A model generated the notes under the pieces. It was not told the origin of the DNA and did no database searches. It worked only from the letters and a program-made list of their open reading frames with translations. Made by a program: the position numbers and the translations under genes. DNA of 14,807 nucleotides, taken from the NCBI GenBank assembly GCA_022712775.1, contig JAFLJZ010000257.1, positions 1 through 14,807 of the forward strand, read 5' to 3'. Each line of letters begins with the position of its first letter. The stretch's first letter is position 1. This stretch comes from Sulfurimonas sp. (lineage in GTDB: Bacteria > Campylobacterota > Campylobacteria > Campylobacterales > Sulfurimonadaceae). This document shows, piece after piece, positions 1 to 7,438 of this stretch.

Positions 1-15
1 ACGCTCTTCCGATCT
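1..15 (+). other. Residual Illumina TruSeq adapter
   Basis: The first 15 bases, acgctcttccgatct, are identical to the 3' end of the standard Illumina TruSeq read-1 adapter. Genomic sequence therefore starts at base 16. This marks the window's left edge as an assembly contig end with untrimmed adapter. Any coding frame read through these bases is artificial. Confidence 0.93.
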
Positions 16-103
16 ACTAAATGCCGATACCCTGTGGCTTAAGCCTAAGTGGGGTACAAAAATAGAAAATGATTATATCATAATGGAATTAAGTACTACT
101 TAG
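16..103 (+). CDS. 3' end of an unidentified gene (partial)
   Basis: From the adapter junction a + strand frame is open for 28 codons (17-100) and ends at TAG 101-103. It reads LNADTLWLKPKWG, then a stretch ending in NDYIIMELSTT. Composition looks protein-like, and the frame ends in an 8-bp tail-to-tail overlap with the EamA gene on the other strand, a typical compact convergent junction. I do not recognise the family from so short a tail. It could also be a chance open frame. Confidence 0.45.
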
Positions 104-983
104 CCCTAGCAACCATAATTCCTGTAAAGATAATAAGTACAATCCCAATCGTTGTAAGCATAGTAGGTAAAGAATCACCGAGAAAGACTCCTACGGCTAT
201 GGAAAAAATGATATTTGTATAACTTACAGCTCCTACAATTCCAGCCTTTGTCTCACTGTATGCCTTAGTCATAAGAAGTTGGGATATGGTCGCAAAAATT
301 CCCATTCCTAAAACATAAAACCAAACTATTCCTTGAGGAATTACAAACTCACCTAACAAGAAATCAAGTTGGGGAATATAAATATATGAAGACACTATAA
401 ACAATATTATTGGTCCTATAGTTCCAATTCCCATAAAAGAAAGCACAATAGAACGCGTATCATAATAATTTTTTAATTCGCGTATAGATGTATATGCTAA
501 AGCAGCTCCGATTCCAGAAAAAATTCCAAGTAAGTCATACTTTGAAAATCCAAATCCACTTGGTTGTGTTATAAATAAGATTCCAACAAAACCAAATCCT
601 ATAGCTCCCCATGTTTTAAGAGAGAGCTTTTCATGCAAAAAAAGCCAAGCAAATATCGCTGTAAAAATAGGAGATGTTTTTGAAAAAGTCATTGCATCAC
701 CAAGTGAGATATGTGCGATATTATAAAAAAAAGCAAGCACTGCTAAAAAGCCCATAAAACCACGAAAAAACAAAAGCCAAGGCTTTCCACCTTTGTTTAC
801 TAATGGCTTTCTCCAAATAGCGAAACCAATGATAATAACTCCAGCCACATTTCTAAAGAATACAACTTCAAGCGAAGACATATACTCACTCGACAACTTT
901 GCGAAAGCGCCCATTATCGCGAAAGTAAAAGAGGCTATCAGCATATACTGAACACCTTTGTTTAGTTTTTTAATTTGTTCCAT
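96..983 (-). CDS. EamA/DMT-family membrane transporter
   Basis: This is an inner-membrane transporter of the drug/metabolite transporter superfamily (EamA, RhaT/YdcZ-like), 295 aa, the usual length for two tandem EamA repeats of five helices each. Hydrophobic segments run throughout. The first repeat covers about residues 10-140 (ending GFVGILFITQPSG) and the second about 150-293 (ending TIGIVLIIFTGIMVARAK). The substrate cannot be told from sequence; relatives export amino acids, nucleosides or other metabolites. The start chosen is ATG at 983. It has no clear Shine-Dalgarno, and a -10-like TATACT lies only about 12 nt upstream, so the mRNA would have a very short leader. ATG at codon 14 is an alternative. 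It is transcribed divergently from the DjlA-like gene. Confidence 0.88.
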   Translation of the reverse strand: MEQIKKLNKGVQYMLIASFTFAIMGAFAKLSSEYMSSLEVVFFRNVAGVIIIGFAIWRKPLVNKGGKPWLLFFRGFMGFLAVLAFFYNIAHISLGDAMTFSKTSPIFTAIFAWLFLHEKLSLKTWGAIGFGFVGILFITQPSGFGFSKYDLLGIFSGIGAALAYTSIRELKNYYDTRSIVLSFMGIGTIGPIILFIVSSYIYIPQLDFLLGEFVIPQGIVWFYVLGMGIFATISQLLMTKAYSETKAGIVGAVSYTNIIFSIAVGVFLGDSLPTMLTTIGIVLIIFTGIMVARAK

Positions 984-995
984 ATACGGAATTCT

Positions 996-1020
996 AGTAT
1001 AATTTCAAAAAATATAAGGT
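996..1020. promoter_or_regulatory. Overlapping divergent promoters, EamA / DjlA-like gene
   Basis: On + the -10 hexamer TATAAT (998-1003) is followed by TTCAAAAAATATAAGG, with the ribosome binding site AAGGT at 1016-1020, 6 nt before ATG 1027. On - the hexamer TATACT (996-1001) faces the EamA gene. The two -10 boxes overlap by 4 bp, so RNA polymerase could occupy only one at a time. No consensus -35 is seen, as is usual in Campylobacterota. Confidence 0.55.
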
Positions 1021-1026
1021 TTTATC

Positions 1027-1782
1027 ATGGGAAATATAATTATATTGGCAATTATAGGGGCTGTTTTTTATTATATATTTAAAAGCTATTCATCTTATTC
1101 TAGCGAGTATTCACAAGAAGCATTCAAAAATATGACTGTTACAAAAGAATCTATAGGTAACAGTGAACTTGGAATGTTTGTAGCACTTGTTGCTAAAGTT
1201 GCTAAGGCTGATGGAAAGATTGATGCACTCGAAGCTGAGCTTATTGGAATCATGTTTGATGATATTTCTGCTGTATTTCCAGAGCCTGAGAAAACAAAAC
1301 AAATTTTAAAAGATATATTTAATGAGCAAAAAGAGATGCCTCAAAACCTTGAAGCAGTTGCTCAAGACTTAGGTCATGCTATTAGAAGAGACCAACAAAA
1401 GCAACAACAATTTATGGGCTTTTTAATCCAACTAGCATTTGTAGATGGTGAAGTAAGTGAGAGTGAAGAAGATATGCTTCAAACTATTGCTGAAGCTTTT
1501 AACTTTAATCCTGATTCCTACCACGCTGTTTTTGATCAGTTTGAAAAAATGATGAAAAATGTTACACCAAAAGCAAATATTTCTGATGCTTACGCTCTGT
1601 TGGGTGTAAATGAGAGTGATGATATTAAAGTAATCAAAAAAGCATATAGAAAACTTGTGCGAGAGTTTCACCCTGACATTATCAAATCACAAGGAAAAAG
1701 TGAAGTGTATATGCAAGAAGCAACAGCAAAAACACAAGAGATTAATCAAGCCTATGAGATGATAAAAGAAAAAAGGAAATAA
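1027..1782 (+). CDS. djlA: DjlA-like membrane-anchored J-domain co-chaperone
   Basis: This 251-aa protein has a single N-terminal membrane anchor (residues 3-18, IIILAIIGAVFYYIF), a TerB-like helical domain (about 45-170) and a C-terminal J domain (about 185-251). The TerB-like domain shows the two characteristic acidic turns, AKADGKID at 59-66 and AFVDGEVSESE at 137-147. The J domain carries the catalytic HPD at 215-217 in REFHPDI. DjlA-type proteins sit in the inner membrane with the J domain in the cytoplasm and stimulate DnaK ATPase. The order anchor-TerB-J matches that family, and the length fits. A TTG-start cytochrome gene follows after 1 nt, so the two are probably co-transcribed from the promoter at 998. 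Confidence 0.85.
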   Translation: MGNIIILAIIGAVFYYIFKSYSSYSSEYSQEAFKNMTVTKESIGNSELGMFVALVAKVAKADGKIDALEAELIGIMFDDISAVFPEPEKTKQILKDIFNEQKEMPQNLEAVAQDLGHAIRRDQQKQQQFMGFLIQLAFVDGEVSESEEDMLQTIAEAFNFNPDSYHAVFDQFEKMMKNVTPKANISDAYALLGVNESDDIKVIKKAYRKLVREFHPDIIKSQGKSEVYMQEATAKTQEINQAYEMIKEKRK

Positions 1783-1783
1783 T

Positions 1784-2140
1784 TTGAAATCTTTATCTCT
1801 ATTCTTTCTTTTTATAACTTCTTTGTATGGGGGAGATATGAGAGCCTTACTTTTTCATGGTAATTGTGTTACCTGCCATCATGAAACTAAAGCTATTTCA
1901 GCTCCATCAGTACAAAAGTTTAAAGAACATTACCTTAGAGCATTTCCTTTAAAAAAAGATTTTGTAAACTATATGTCAACATGGCTCTTGCATCCTAAAG
2001 AGGAAACATCTATCATGAAAGCATCCATTAAAAAATATGAGTTAATGCCAGAATTAGCTTTTGAGTTAAGTACATTAGAAGAGATTGCTGCTTATATTTA
2101 CGATACTGACTTTGGAATAGCGCATGAGGGTCACAAGTAG
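1784..2140 (+). CDS. Periplasmic monohaem cytochrome c
   Basis: This is a small class I-like cytochrome c of 118 aa. It has a short signal peptide (residues 1-16, MKSLSLFFLFITSLYG) and one haem attachment site CVTCH (Cys28, Cys31, His32). The likely distal ligand is the Met in YELMPELAF near residue 82, followed by the helix ELSTLEEIAAYIYD typical of the C-terminal cytochrome fold. It should carry electrons in the periplasm; its partner is not evident. The start is TTG at 1784, one base after the upstream TAA, with AAGGAA at 1773-1778 as ribosome binding site. It ends tail-to-tail with the phosphoribosyltransferase gene. Confidence 0.82.
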   Translation: MKSLSLFFLFITSLYGGDMRALLFHGNCVTCHHETKAISAPSVQKFKEHYLRAFPLKKDFVNYMSTWLLHPKEETSIMKASIKKYELMPELAFELSTLEEIAAYIYDTDFGIAHEGHK

Positions 2141-2181
2141 TTTTAACTCTTACAGCCCAGACTACCCTCTCTTGAGCAAGC

Positions 2182-2628
2182 TCAATTCACCTTGAAGTCT
2201 GTTTCCCAAAAAAATTCTATCCACTCTGTGGTTTCATTTAACCAATAATGAGGCTCGCATTCTGAACGTCTTTTATAAAAAAGTGTACATGCTTTAAATT
2301 CTATTTGCGTGTTTCCATATGTTAGAATTTTCATAACTGCAGAAAGGGTTTCTCCTGTATCCGCTATATCATCAACTACTAAAACTCTTTTTACATTTTC
2401 AAATTTACATTCTCCAAAAACAGAGATAGCATCTCTCTTATCAGTTCCATCATAAAGTTCTGTCCGAATTGATTGCACACTTCTAATGTTTAAACCTTCA
2501 GCCATTACATGTGCTAGGGTCAATCCACCTCTTGCTATACCGATAATCGCTTCAGGCTCAAAGTCTTTTACTTGTTCAATTAAAGTATTTGTATCATTTT
2601 TAAAATTTTCATACGTATAATATTTCAT
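2182..2628 (-). CDS. Phosphoribosyltransferase (xanthine/guanine type)
   Basis: This 148-aa cytoplasmic type I phosphoribosyltransferase is of the kind that joins a purine base to PRPP in nucleotide salvage. The 13-residue PRPP-binding motif is intact at 82-94 (VLVVDDIADTGET). The N-terminal IIGIARGGLTLAHVMA (about 28-43) fits the PRPP-loop region of Gpt-like enzymes. Base specificity (xanthine, guanine or hypoxanthine) cannot be fixed from sequence. The start MKYYTYENF is typical of these proteins, which supports ATG 2628. There is no ribosome binding site before it, and a TATACT hexamer ends 6 nt upstream, so the mRNA may be leaderless. Confidence 0.85.
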   Translation of the reverse strand: MKYYTYENFKNDTNTLIEQVKDFEPEAIIGIARGGLTLAHVMAEGLNIRSVQSIRTELYDGTDKRDAISVFGECKFENVKRVLVVDDIADTGETLSAVMKILTYGNTQIEFKACTLFYKRRSECEPHYWLNETTEWIEFFWETDFKVN

Positions 2629-2671
2629 AATGCAAGTATAGCACTATAATCTTCAATAATTTTTATTTAGC

Positions 2672-2710
2672 TATAATTGCAATAATATTACATTATCATT
2701 TATATAAGGT
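2672..2710 (+). promoter_or_regulatory. der promoter and ribosome binding site
   Basis: The hexamer TATAAT lies at 2672-2677, followed by TGCAATAATATT. AAGGT at 2706-2710 lies 5 nt before the ATG at 2716. No clear -35 is present. The upstream region is shared with the divergent phosphoribosyltransferase gene. Confidence 0.55.
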
Positions 2711-2715
2711 CACTC

Positions 2716-4218
2716 ATGAAAAAAATCGCTATTATCGGTCGTCCAAATGTTGGAAAGTCTTCACTCTTTAATCGTTTAGTAAAAAAAAGAGATGCTATTA
2801 CGTCTGAGCAAGCTGGAACTACTAGAGATGTTAAAAGAAGAACTACAGTCATTATGAACAAAGAAGTACAACTTTTAGATACCGGTGGACTAGACAAAGG
2901 GTGTGAACTTTTTGACAAAATAAAAGAGATGTCATTAAAAGCAGCATATAAAGCTGACATCATTTTATACATGGTTGATGGTAAAGGTTTGCCAGAGGAA
3001 GAAGATAAGAAACTTTTTTACGAACTGCAAGCTATGGGTAAAGATATGGCTTTAGTTGTTAACAAAATTGACAACGACAAAATGAAAGAAAAGCTTTGGG
3101 AATATTACGAGTTTGGAACAGATGCTATTTTTGGAATCTCAGTTGCACATAATAGAAATACTGTAGAACTACTTGAGTGGATTGCATCAAAGGTTCCAGA
3201 TTCTGACATTATAAAAGAAGAGATAGAAGAGATAGAAGAGGAAGATAATGGGATTAACATCATTGAGCCTGAAACTTCAGATGAAGACTTCTTTGCAAAT
3301 GTAGCAGAGTACGATGAAGAAGATGATGGCTTCACATATTGGGATGATGATGAGATGGATGGTGAGACTATTGATGACACAATCTTTGGTCAAAATGATA
3401 AAATGAAAGAGTTTGATGAAGATGATATAAACCATATCAAAATTGCGATTATCGGTCGTACAAATGTTGGAAAGTCATCACTTCTTAACGCACTCCTTGG
3501 TGAAGAACGCTGTGTTGTGAGTGCTGTTGCTGGAACTACCATCGACCCTATCGATGAAACTATTGACTACAAAGATAAGCAACTTACCTTTGTTGATACA
3601 GCAGGTTTACGTCGTCGTGGTAAAATTGTAGGAATCGAGAAATACGCTCTAATGCGAACAACAGAGATGCTTGAAAACTCAAATATGGCGCTTGTTGTTT
3701 TAGATGCAAGTGAGCCATTTATGGATCTTGATGAAAAGATAGCGGGTCTTGTTGATAGTAACCGCCTTGGTTGTATCATCGTATTAAACAAGTGGGATAT
3801 TTCTAAACGTGAAGAGCATGATAAAATCATTTTAGATATTCGTGATAGATTTAAATTTTTAGCCTATGCGCCTATTATCACTCTATCTGCTTTAACGCAC
3901 CAAAGAGTTGATAAACTTCATGACTTAATCTTAGAAATTAATGAAAACTACTCACAAAGAATTTCTACTTCACGACTTAATGAAGCGATGGAAAAAGCAA
4001 TGAGAAGACACCAACTTCCATCTATGCGTGGGCAAGTAATAAGAATCTACTATGCAACACAGTATGAAACACGACCACCAAAGATTGCAATTGTAATGAA
4101 TAAACCTAGTGGTCTTCACTTTACATATAGAAGATACCTAACAAATAAACTTCGTGAAGCATTTAATTTTACAGGGACACCTTTGCTGTTTAAGGCTAAA
4201 AAGAAAGGGGAGAAATAA
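2716..4218 (+). CDS. der: Ribosome-assembly GTPase Der (EngA)
   Basis: This essential GTPase with two tandem G domains binds the large ribosomal subunit during maturation. At 500 aa it is full length. In G domain 1, the P-loop GRPNVGKSS is at 8-16, DTGG at 55-58 and NKID at 116-119. In G domain 2, GRTNVGKSS is at 248-256, DTAG at 294-297 and NKWD at 358-361. A KH-like C-terminal domain follows, about 405-495. The linker between the G domains, about 165-240, is unusually long and acidic (IKEEIEEIEEEDN, then runs of D and E). The second P-loop has Thr where Pro is usual (GRTN for GRPN), and its switch I reads GTTIDPID. These look like lineage features rather than defects, since all nucleotide-contact motifs are present. 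Confidence 0.97.
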   Translation: MKKIAIIGRPNVGKSSLFNRLVKKRDAITSEQAGTTRDVKRRTTVIMNKEVQLLDTGGLDKGCELFDKIKEMSLKAAYKADIILYMVDGKGLPEEEDKKLFYELQAMGKDMALVVNKIDNDKMKEKLWEYYEFGTDAIFGISVAHNRNTVELLEWIASKVPDSDIIKEEIEEIEEEDNGINIIEPETSDEDFFANVAEYDEEDDGFTYWDDDEMDGETIDDTIFGQNDKMKEFDEDDINHIKIAIIGRTNVGKSSLLNALLGEERCVVSAVAGTTIDPIDETIDYKDKQLTFVDTAGLRRRGKIVGIEKYALMRTTEMLENSNMALVVLDASEPFMDLDEKIAGLVDSNRLGCIIVLNKWDISKREEHDKIILDIRDRFKFLAYAPIITLSALTHQRVDKLHDLILEINENYSQRISTSRLNEAMEKAMRRHQLPSMRGQVIRIYYATQYETRPPKIAIVMNKPSGLHFTYRRYLTNKLREAFNFTGTPLLFKAKKKGEK

Positions 4219-4227
4219 TAAAACCTT

Positions 4228-4650
4228 TTAAAAAGGCTTCATTACAACCATTCCAACAATAAATAACATTAAAATTGTTGGAACTTCATTATACATTCTA
4301 AAAAACTTTCCACTTTTTTCGCATCTATCTTCTAAAAAATCTTTTCTATACTTATCCATTGAAAAAAAGTAAATTACTAAAAGAACAACTAGAAATATTT
4401 TCGTGTGTAGCCATCCATTACCAGATAATCCTATCTCGTAACTTAAATAAGCCCCACTAAAAATTGTTGCCCACATTGAAGGAACACCAATGTATTTAAA
4501 AAGCTTCCTCTCTTGAATTTTCACTACTTCTACAAAACCTTTATTATCAATATTTTCAGCATGATAAACAAAGAGCCGTGGGAGATAAAATAATACCGCA
4601 AACCAAGAGATAAACGATATTATATGAAACCAAAGTATCCAATTATACAT
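4228..4650 (-). CDS. hemJ: HemJ-type protoporphyrinogen oxidase
   Basis: HemJ is an inner-membrane protein that oxidises protoporphyrinogen IX to protoporphyrin IX late in haem synthesis. At 140 aa with four hydrophobic segments it fits the HemJ (former UPF0093) family. The conserved His9 in WILWFHIISFISWFA and Lys84 in GWLHTKIF match the essential His/Lys pair known from the family. The C-terminal NEVPTILMLFIVGMVVMKPF is the family signature ending. It starts 3 nt after the stop of hpf and lacks a good ribosome binding site of its own, so it is probably translated by coupling with hpf. hemB, an earlier haem enzyme, lies elsewhere in this window. Confidence 0.9.
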   Translation of the reverse strand: MYNWILWFHIISFISWFAVLFYLPRLFVYHAENIDNKGFVEVVKIQERKLFKYIGVPSMWATIFSGAYLSYEIGLSGNGWLHTKIFLVVLLVIYFFSMDKYRKDFLEDRCEKSGKFFRMYNEVPTILMLFIVGMVVMKPF

Positions 4651-4653
4651 ATA

Positions 4654-4983
4654 TTATGCGTCTAAAACTTCTAAGTCTTTTACTGAAGTGGCATGTTTTT
4701 CAACTACTTTTGTGTGAAGACGACGAAGTGCTTTACTAGCTCTATCTATCGCAATATCTATTGCAGCATCTAAATTATCATCACTTTGATTAATTACTAC
4801 AGGTTGAGCGTGAGCGATATGAATATCAAATTCTATTGAAATACCTTTTTTCTCAGCAACAATACTTGTATTAACAGTCGTGATATCTAATTGAAATTTT
4901 TTAAAAGCTTCTATTGCAGCTTCTATGTGCGCTTTAGTGTGCGCGTTAAGGTTTACATCTTTTGTTCGAATCTGTACGTTCAT
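4654..4983 (-). CDS. hpf: Ribosome hibernation-promoting factor (short type)
   Basis: This 109-aa protein of the RaiA/HPF family binds the 30S decoding centre and silences or dimerises ribosomes in stationary phase or stress. The sequence has the family pattern: a beta strand MNVQIRTKDVNL, a helix AHIEAAIEAFKKF, strands ISIEFDIHIAH, and a basic helix IDRASKALRRLHTKVVEKH. It lacks the extra C-terminal dimerisation domain of long HPF, so it is the short type. The start is ATG 4983 with AAGGAT about 7 nt upstream. A hairpin (AAGAG 4998-5002 with CTCTT 5012-5016) lies in the leader just before the ribosome binding site. It is the first gene of a two-gene unit with hemJ. Confidence 0.9.
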   Translation of the reverse strand: MNVQIRTKDVNLNAHTKAHIEAAIEAFKKFQLDITTVNTSIVAEKKGISIEFDIHIAHAQPVVINQSDDNLDAAIDIAIDRASKALRRLHTKVVEKHATSVKDLEVLDA

Positions 4984-5056
4984 AATATATCCTTTTTAAG
5001 AGGAGATTTTTCTCTTCTTATACATATATGATAACGAAAAATTGTTTACATTTGGT

Positions 5057-5085
5057 TATAATTTCAAAAATTATAAGCTCTAGGA
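5057..5085 (+). promoter_or_regulatory. trpS promoter and ribosome binding site
   Basis: TATAAT at 5057-5062 is followed by TTCAAAAATTATAAG, almost the same as the element before the DjlA-like gene (998-1016). AGGA at 5082-5085 precedes ATG 5092. No TTGACA-like box stands at the proper distance. Confidence 0.55.
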
Positions 5086-5091
5086 TTTTCT

Positions 5092-6057
5092 ATGCGACTT
5101 TTAACAGGAATTCAGCCATCAGGTGACTTGCACATTGGTAACTACTTTGGTTCTATCAAACAAATGGTTGAAGCTCAAAAAACATCTGATACCTTTGCCT
5201 TTGTTGCAAACTACCATGCTATGACAAGTGGAAATGGTGGTGAAAAATTAGCAAACTTAACTATGCAAACAGCAACAGACTTTTTAGCACTTGGAATCGA
5301 CCCTGAAAAATCTACATTTTGGGTTCAATCTGATTCTAAAGATGTCCTTGAACTTTACTGGACTTTATCTTCATTTACACCTATGGGACTACTTGAGAGA
5401 GCACATAGCTATAAGGATAAAACAGCAAAAGGCATAGCTGCTAATCATTCTCTTTTTTCTTACCCTGTTTTAATGGCAGCAGATATTTTACTTTACTCAC
5501 CAGATATTGTTCCTGTTGGAAAAGACCAAATCCAACATGTCGAAATTGCACGAGATATAGCGATTAAATTTAACAATGCCTACGGAGATGTACTTAAGAT
5601 TCCAGAATTTAAAATCCAAGAAGAAGTAGCAACTGTTCCCGGAATTGACGGACAAAAAATGTCTAAGTCTTATGGCAATACTGTAAATATTTTTGGTGAA
5701 GAAAAAAAACAACTTAAAACGATTAAAAAAATTGTTACTGAGAATATAGCGATGGAGGAGCCTAAAGAGTTTCTTAACTGTAATGTATACAATATGGCTA
5801 AACTATTTTTAGAGGGCGATAACTTAAAAGCTCTACAAAATAGGTATACAAAGGGTGGAGAAGGCCACGGTCACTTTAAAATTTATCTGGGTGAAGTTAT
5901 GTGGGAATATTTTCGTGAGTACAGAGAAAAACGTGAATACTATATGAACAACCAAAATGAAGTAAGAGAAATTTTAGCTATGGGTGCAAAAAAAGCAAGT
6001 GACATCGTAGCTCCAATGATAGAGAAAATCAGAACTGCTACTGGGATTAGGTACTAA
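5092..6057 (+). CDS. trpS: Tryptophanyl-tRNA synthetase
   Basis: This class I aminoacyl-tRNA synthetase charges tRNA-Trp. At 321 aa it has the normal bacterial length. The HIGH-type motif is HIGN at 14-17 (SGDLHIGNYFG) and the KMSKS loop is intact at 189-193 (DGQKMSKSYGN). MAADILLYSPDIVPVGKDQ at about 128-146 is the conserved tryptophan-pocket and dimer region. The gene has its own promoter and stands alone. Its last 11 bp overlap the end of hipA on the opposite strand, so the hip module abuts it exactly. Confidence 0.97.
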   Translation: MRLLTGIQPSGDLHIGNYFGSIKQMVEAQKTSDTFAFVANYHAMTSGNGGEKLANLTMQTATDFLALGIDPEKSTFWVQSDSKDVLELYWTLSSFTPMGLLERAHSYKDKTAKGIAANHSLFSYPVLMAADILLYSPDIVPVGKDQIQHVEIARDIAIKFNNAYGDVLKIPEFKIQEEVATVPGIDGQKMSKSYGNTVNIFGEEKKQLKTIKKIVTENIAMEEPKEFLNCNVYNMAKLFLEGDNLKALQNRYTKGGEGHGHFKIYLGEVMWEYFREYREKREYYMNNQNEVREILAMGAKKASDIVAPMIEKIRTATGIRY

Positions 6058-7198
6058 AGACTTCTAAAAGCCCATGTAGTAGTCTCATTTTTTCTTGATT
6101 TTTTTCGTGCTTAAGTCTATTTTTTATATCAAAGATTGCCTTCTCTAATCCCAATAAACATTCATCATAAAATATATGAGTATCCTTGTTCGAAAACTCA
6201 CAAACTTCAATACCGAACCGTATCATGTATTTTCTATCCCACCATTTTTTACTTCCAAGCATATGAAGTGCTGGTACATCATTTTTAATATAAATGGTGG
6301 TGCATACAATGTCATATGCTGGAGCTAACCTAATATTATTAATGTCCTCATAAATAAGTCCGAAATTTTTAAGATGGGCATCACCATTTTTTACAAGATT
6401 ATTTATTACAAGGATTTTAAAAAATTGTTTTAAAGAAGATTTTTTGTTTTTTGCAGAAACAAAAGTCTTGATTGTTTTTACAATTTGCTCATTTGTACCT
6501 TCATATTTATCATCTCTTTGTTTTATTTGTAAAACACACATATCTTCAAAACCTAATTTCATACCATTATCTAAAATATCAAATCTTTTCATAACAAATA
6601 ATCTATCATCATTTGAAATATAAAACTCAGGAACTATCACACCAGAATACTGAGCTATTTTCATACAGTAGTATTCGTTTAAAGCAAGTTGTGGATATTC
6701 ATCTCCCCATGATTTTACTATGTACTCTTGTAGCTGTAAAGTGGCTTTATCTTGGATACTTGCTAAAACTTTTGGTTGTACTCCACTTAGGACAGAGTTT
6801 AATGCAAACTTCGAGACTAACTCATCAAATAACTTATCAGATTTCGGTTTTAATATATCATCAAGATTTAAAAAGTTTTGATTTTCAATACTCTTTTGCT
6901 CATAACTTACCCGACCGTGAATATTTTTAGACATCAGTTTTAACAATCCAAAATCATCTGTTTTTGCAATTTTTGAAAAATGTTTTTTTATTATGGAAAG
7001 AAGATAACCTTCGGGTAAGTGCATCTCAAACACTGGATGAAGATGATGACTTAAAAAATCTTTTACTCGAACTTGCATCGTTAAAGATATAAAGTCATTT
7101 TTGTCTTGTGTATCGTAAGAGTAAATAAATTCACTATTTTCTTTGAAGAGTTTTCCAACTAATTTACTATTTACCTTAACACTTAATCTATTTTCCAT
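6047..7198 (-). CDS. hipA: HipA-family serine/threonine kinase toxin
   Basis: HipA toxins are kinases with a PI3/4-kinase-like fold; known ones phosphorylate glutamyl- or tryptophanyl-tRNA synthetase and induce dormancy. At 383 aa it is a little shorter than E. coli HipA (440). Visible motifs are SGVQPKV at 138-144 (nucleotide-binding Gly/Lys loop), YIVKS with Lys162 as likely ATP lysine, the catalytic NGDAHLKNF at 271-279 with Asp273, and the metal-binding AYDI with Asp296. All catalytic elements are present, so it is probably active. It overlaps hipB by 11 bp, the normal co-translated antitoxin-toxin arrangement. Its target cannot be read from sequence. It lies tail-to-tail against trpS, which is notable because TrpS is a target of some HipA-type kinases, but adjacency alone proves nothing. 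Confidence 0.92.
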   Translation of the reverse strand: MENRLSVKVNSKLVGKLFKENSEFIYSYDTQDKNDFISLTMQVRVKDFLSHHLHPVFEMHLPEGYLLSIIKKHFSKIAKTDDFGLLKLMSKNIHGRVSYEQKSIENQNFLNLDDILKPKSDKLFDELVSKFALNSVLSGVQPKVLASIQDKATLQLQEYIVKSWGDEYPQLALNEYYCMKIAQYSGVIVPEFYISNDDRLFVMKRFDILDNGMKLGFEDMCVLQIKQRDDKYEGTNEQIVKTIKTFVSAKNKKSSLKQFFKILVINNLVKNGDAHLKNFGLIYEDINNIRLAPAYDIVCTTIYIKNDVPALHMLGSKKWWDRKYMIRFGIEVCEFSNKDTHIFYDECLLGLEKAIFDIKNRLKHEKNQEKMRLLHGLLEVFST

Positions 7199-7430
7199 CC
7201 CTCAACTCCTCAAAGCTTGGAAATTGTGACTTCTCTTTTAATGCTAACTCATATCCTAAATAATCAAGTATCTGCAAAACTTTTTTAAGCCCAACATCTA
7301 CACCCCTAGCATTTTCAAGTGAACTAATAGTAGCCCTAGAAATACCGAGATCATTTGCTAATGTACTTTGAGAAATATTTTGTTTTTTTCGTAAAGTTGC
7401 TAAAATACTTCCAAACTCTTTAAAATCCAA
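7188..7430 (-). CDS. hipB: HipB-type antitoxin, Xre-family regulator
   Basis: This 80-aa protein has one HTH_3 domain: SQSTLANDLGISRATISSLENARG (about 20-43) is the helix-turn-helix with the classic ISRATIS recognition helix. HipB proteins neutralise HipA and repress their own operon. The start is TTG at 7430 (MDFKEFGSI), with AAAAGG 6 nt upstream. No nearer in-frame ATG would keep the domain. The C-terminal tail KEKSQFPSFEELRDGK resembles the flexible end that contacts HipA in known pairs. Upstream, a consensus promoter is framed by an 18-bp inverted repeat, most likely its own operator. Confidence 0.9.
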   Translation of the reverse strand: MDFKEFGSILATLRKKQNISQSTLANDLGISRATISSLENARGVDVGLKKVLQILDYLGYELALKEKSQFPSFEELRDGK

Positions 7431-7438
7431 GAAAAGCC

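Noticed and set aside
2172..2185. TTGAGC-AA-GCTCAA palindrome at the cytochrome/phosphoribosyltransferase junction
   Set aside because: It is a short palindrome over the stop codon with no U-run, so it is not supported as terminator or operator.
3105..3380. Ser-rich 91-aa open frame on the - strand inside der
   Set aside because: It is the antisense reading of the acidic Der linker (GAT/GAA codons read as Ser and Phe), a compositional shadow.
4224..4236. CCTTTT-A-AAAAGG palindrome between der and hemJ as a bidirectional terminator
   Set aside because: The stem is short with almost no loop, and no U-run follows on either strand.
6613..6930. 105-aa open frame on + within hipA
   Set aside because: It lies antisense to a well-supported HipA kinase and has no family resemblance or ribosome binding site.
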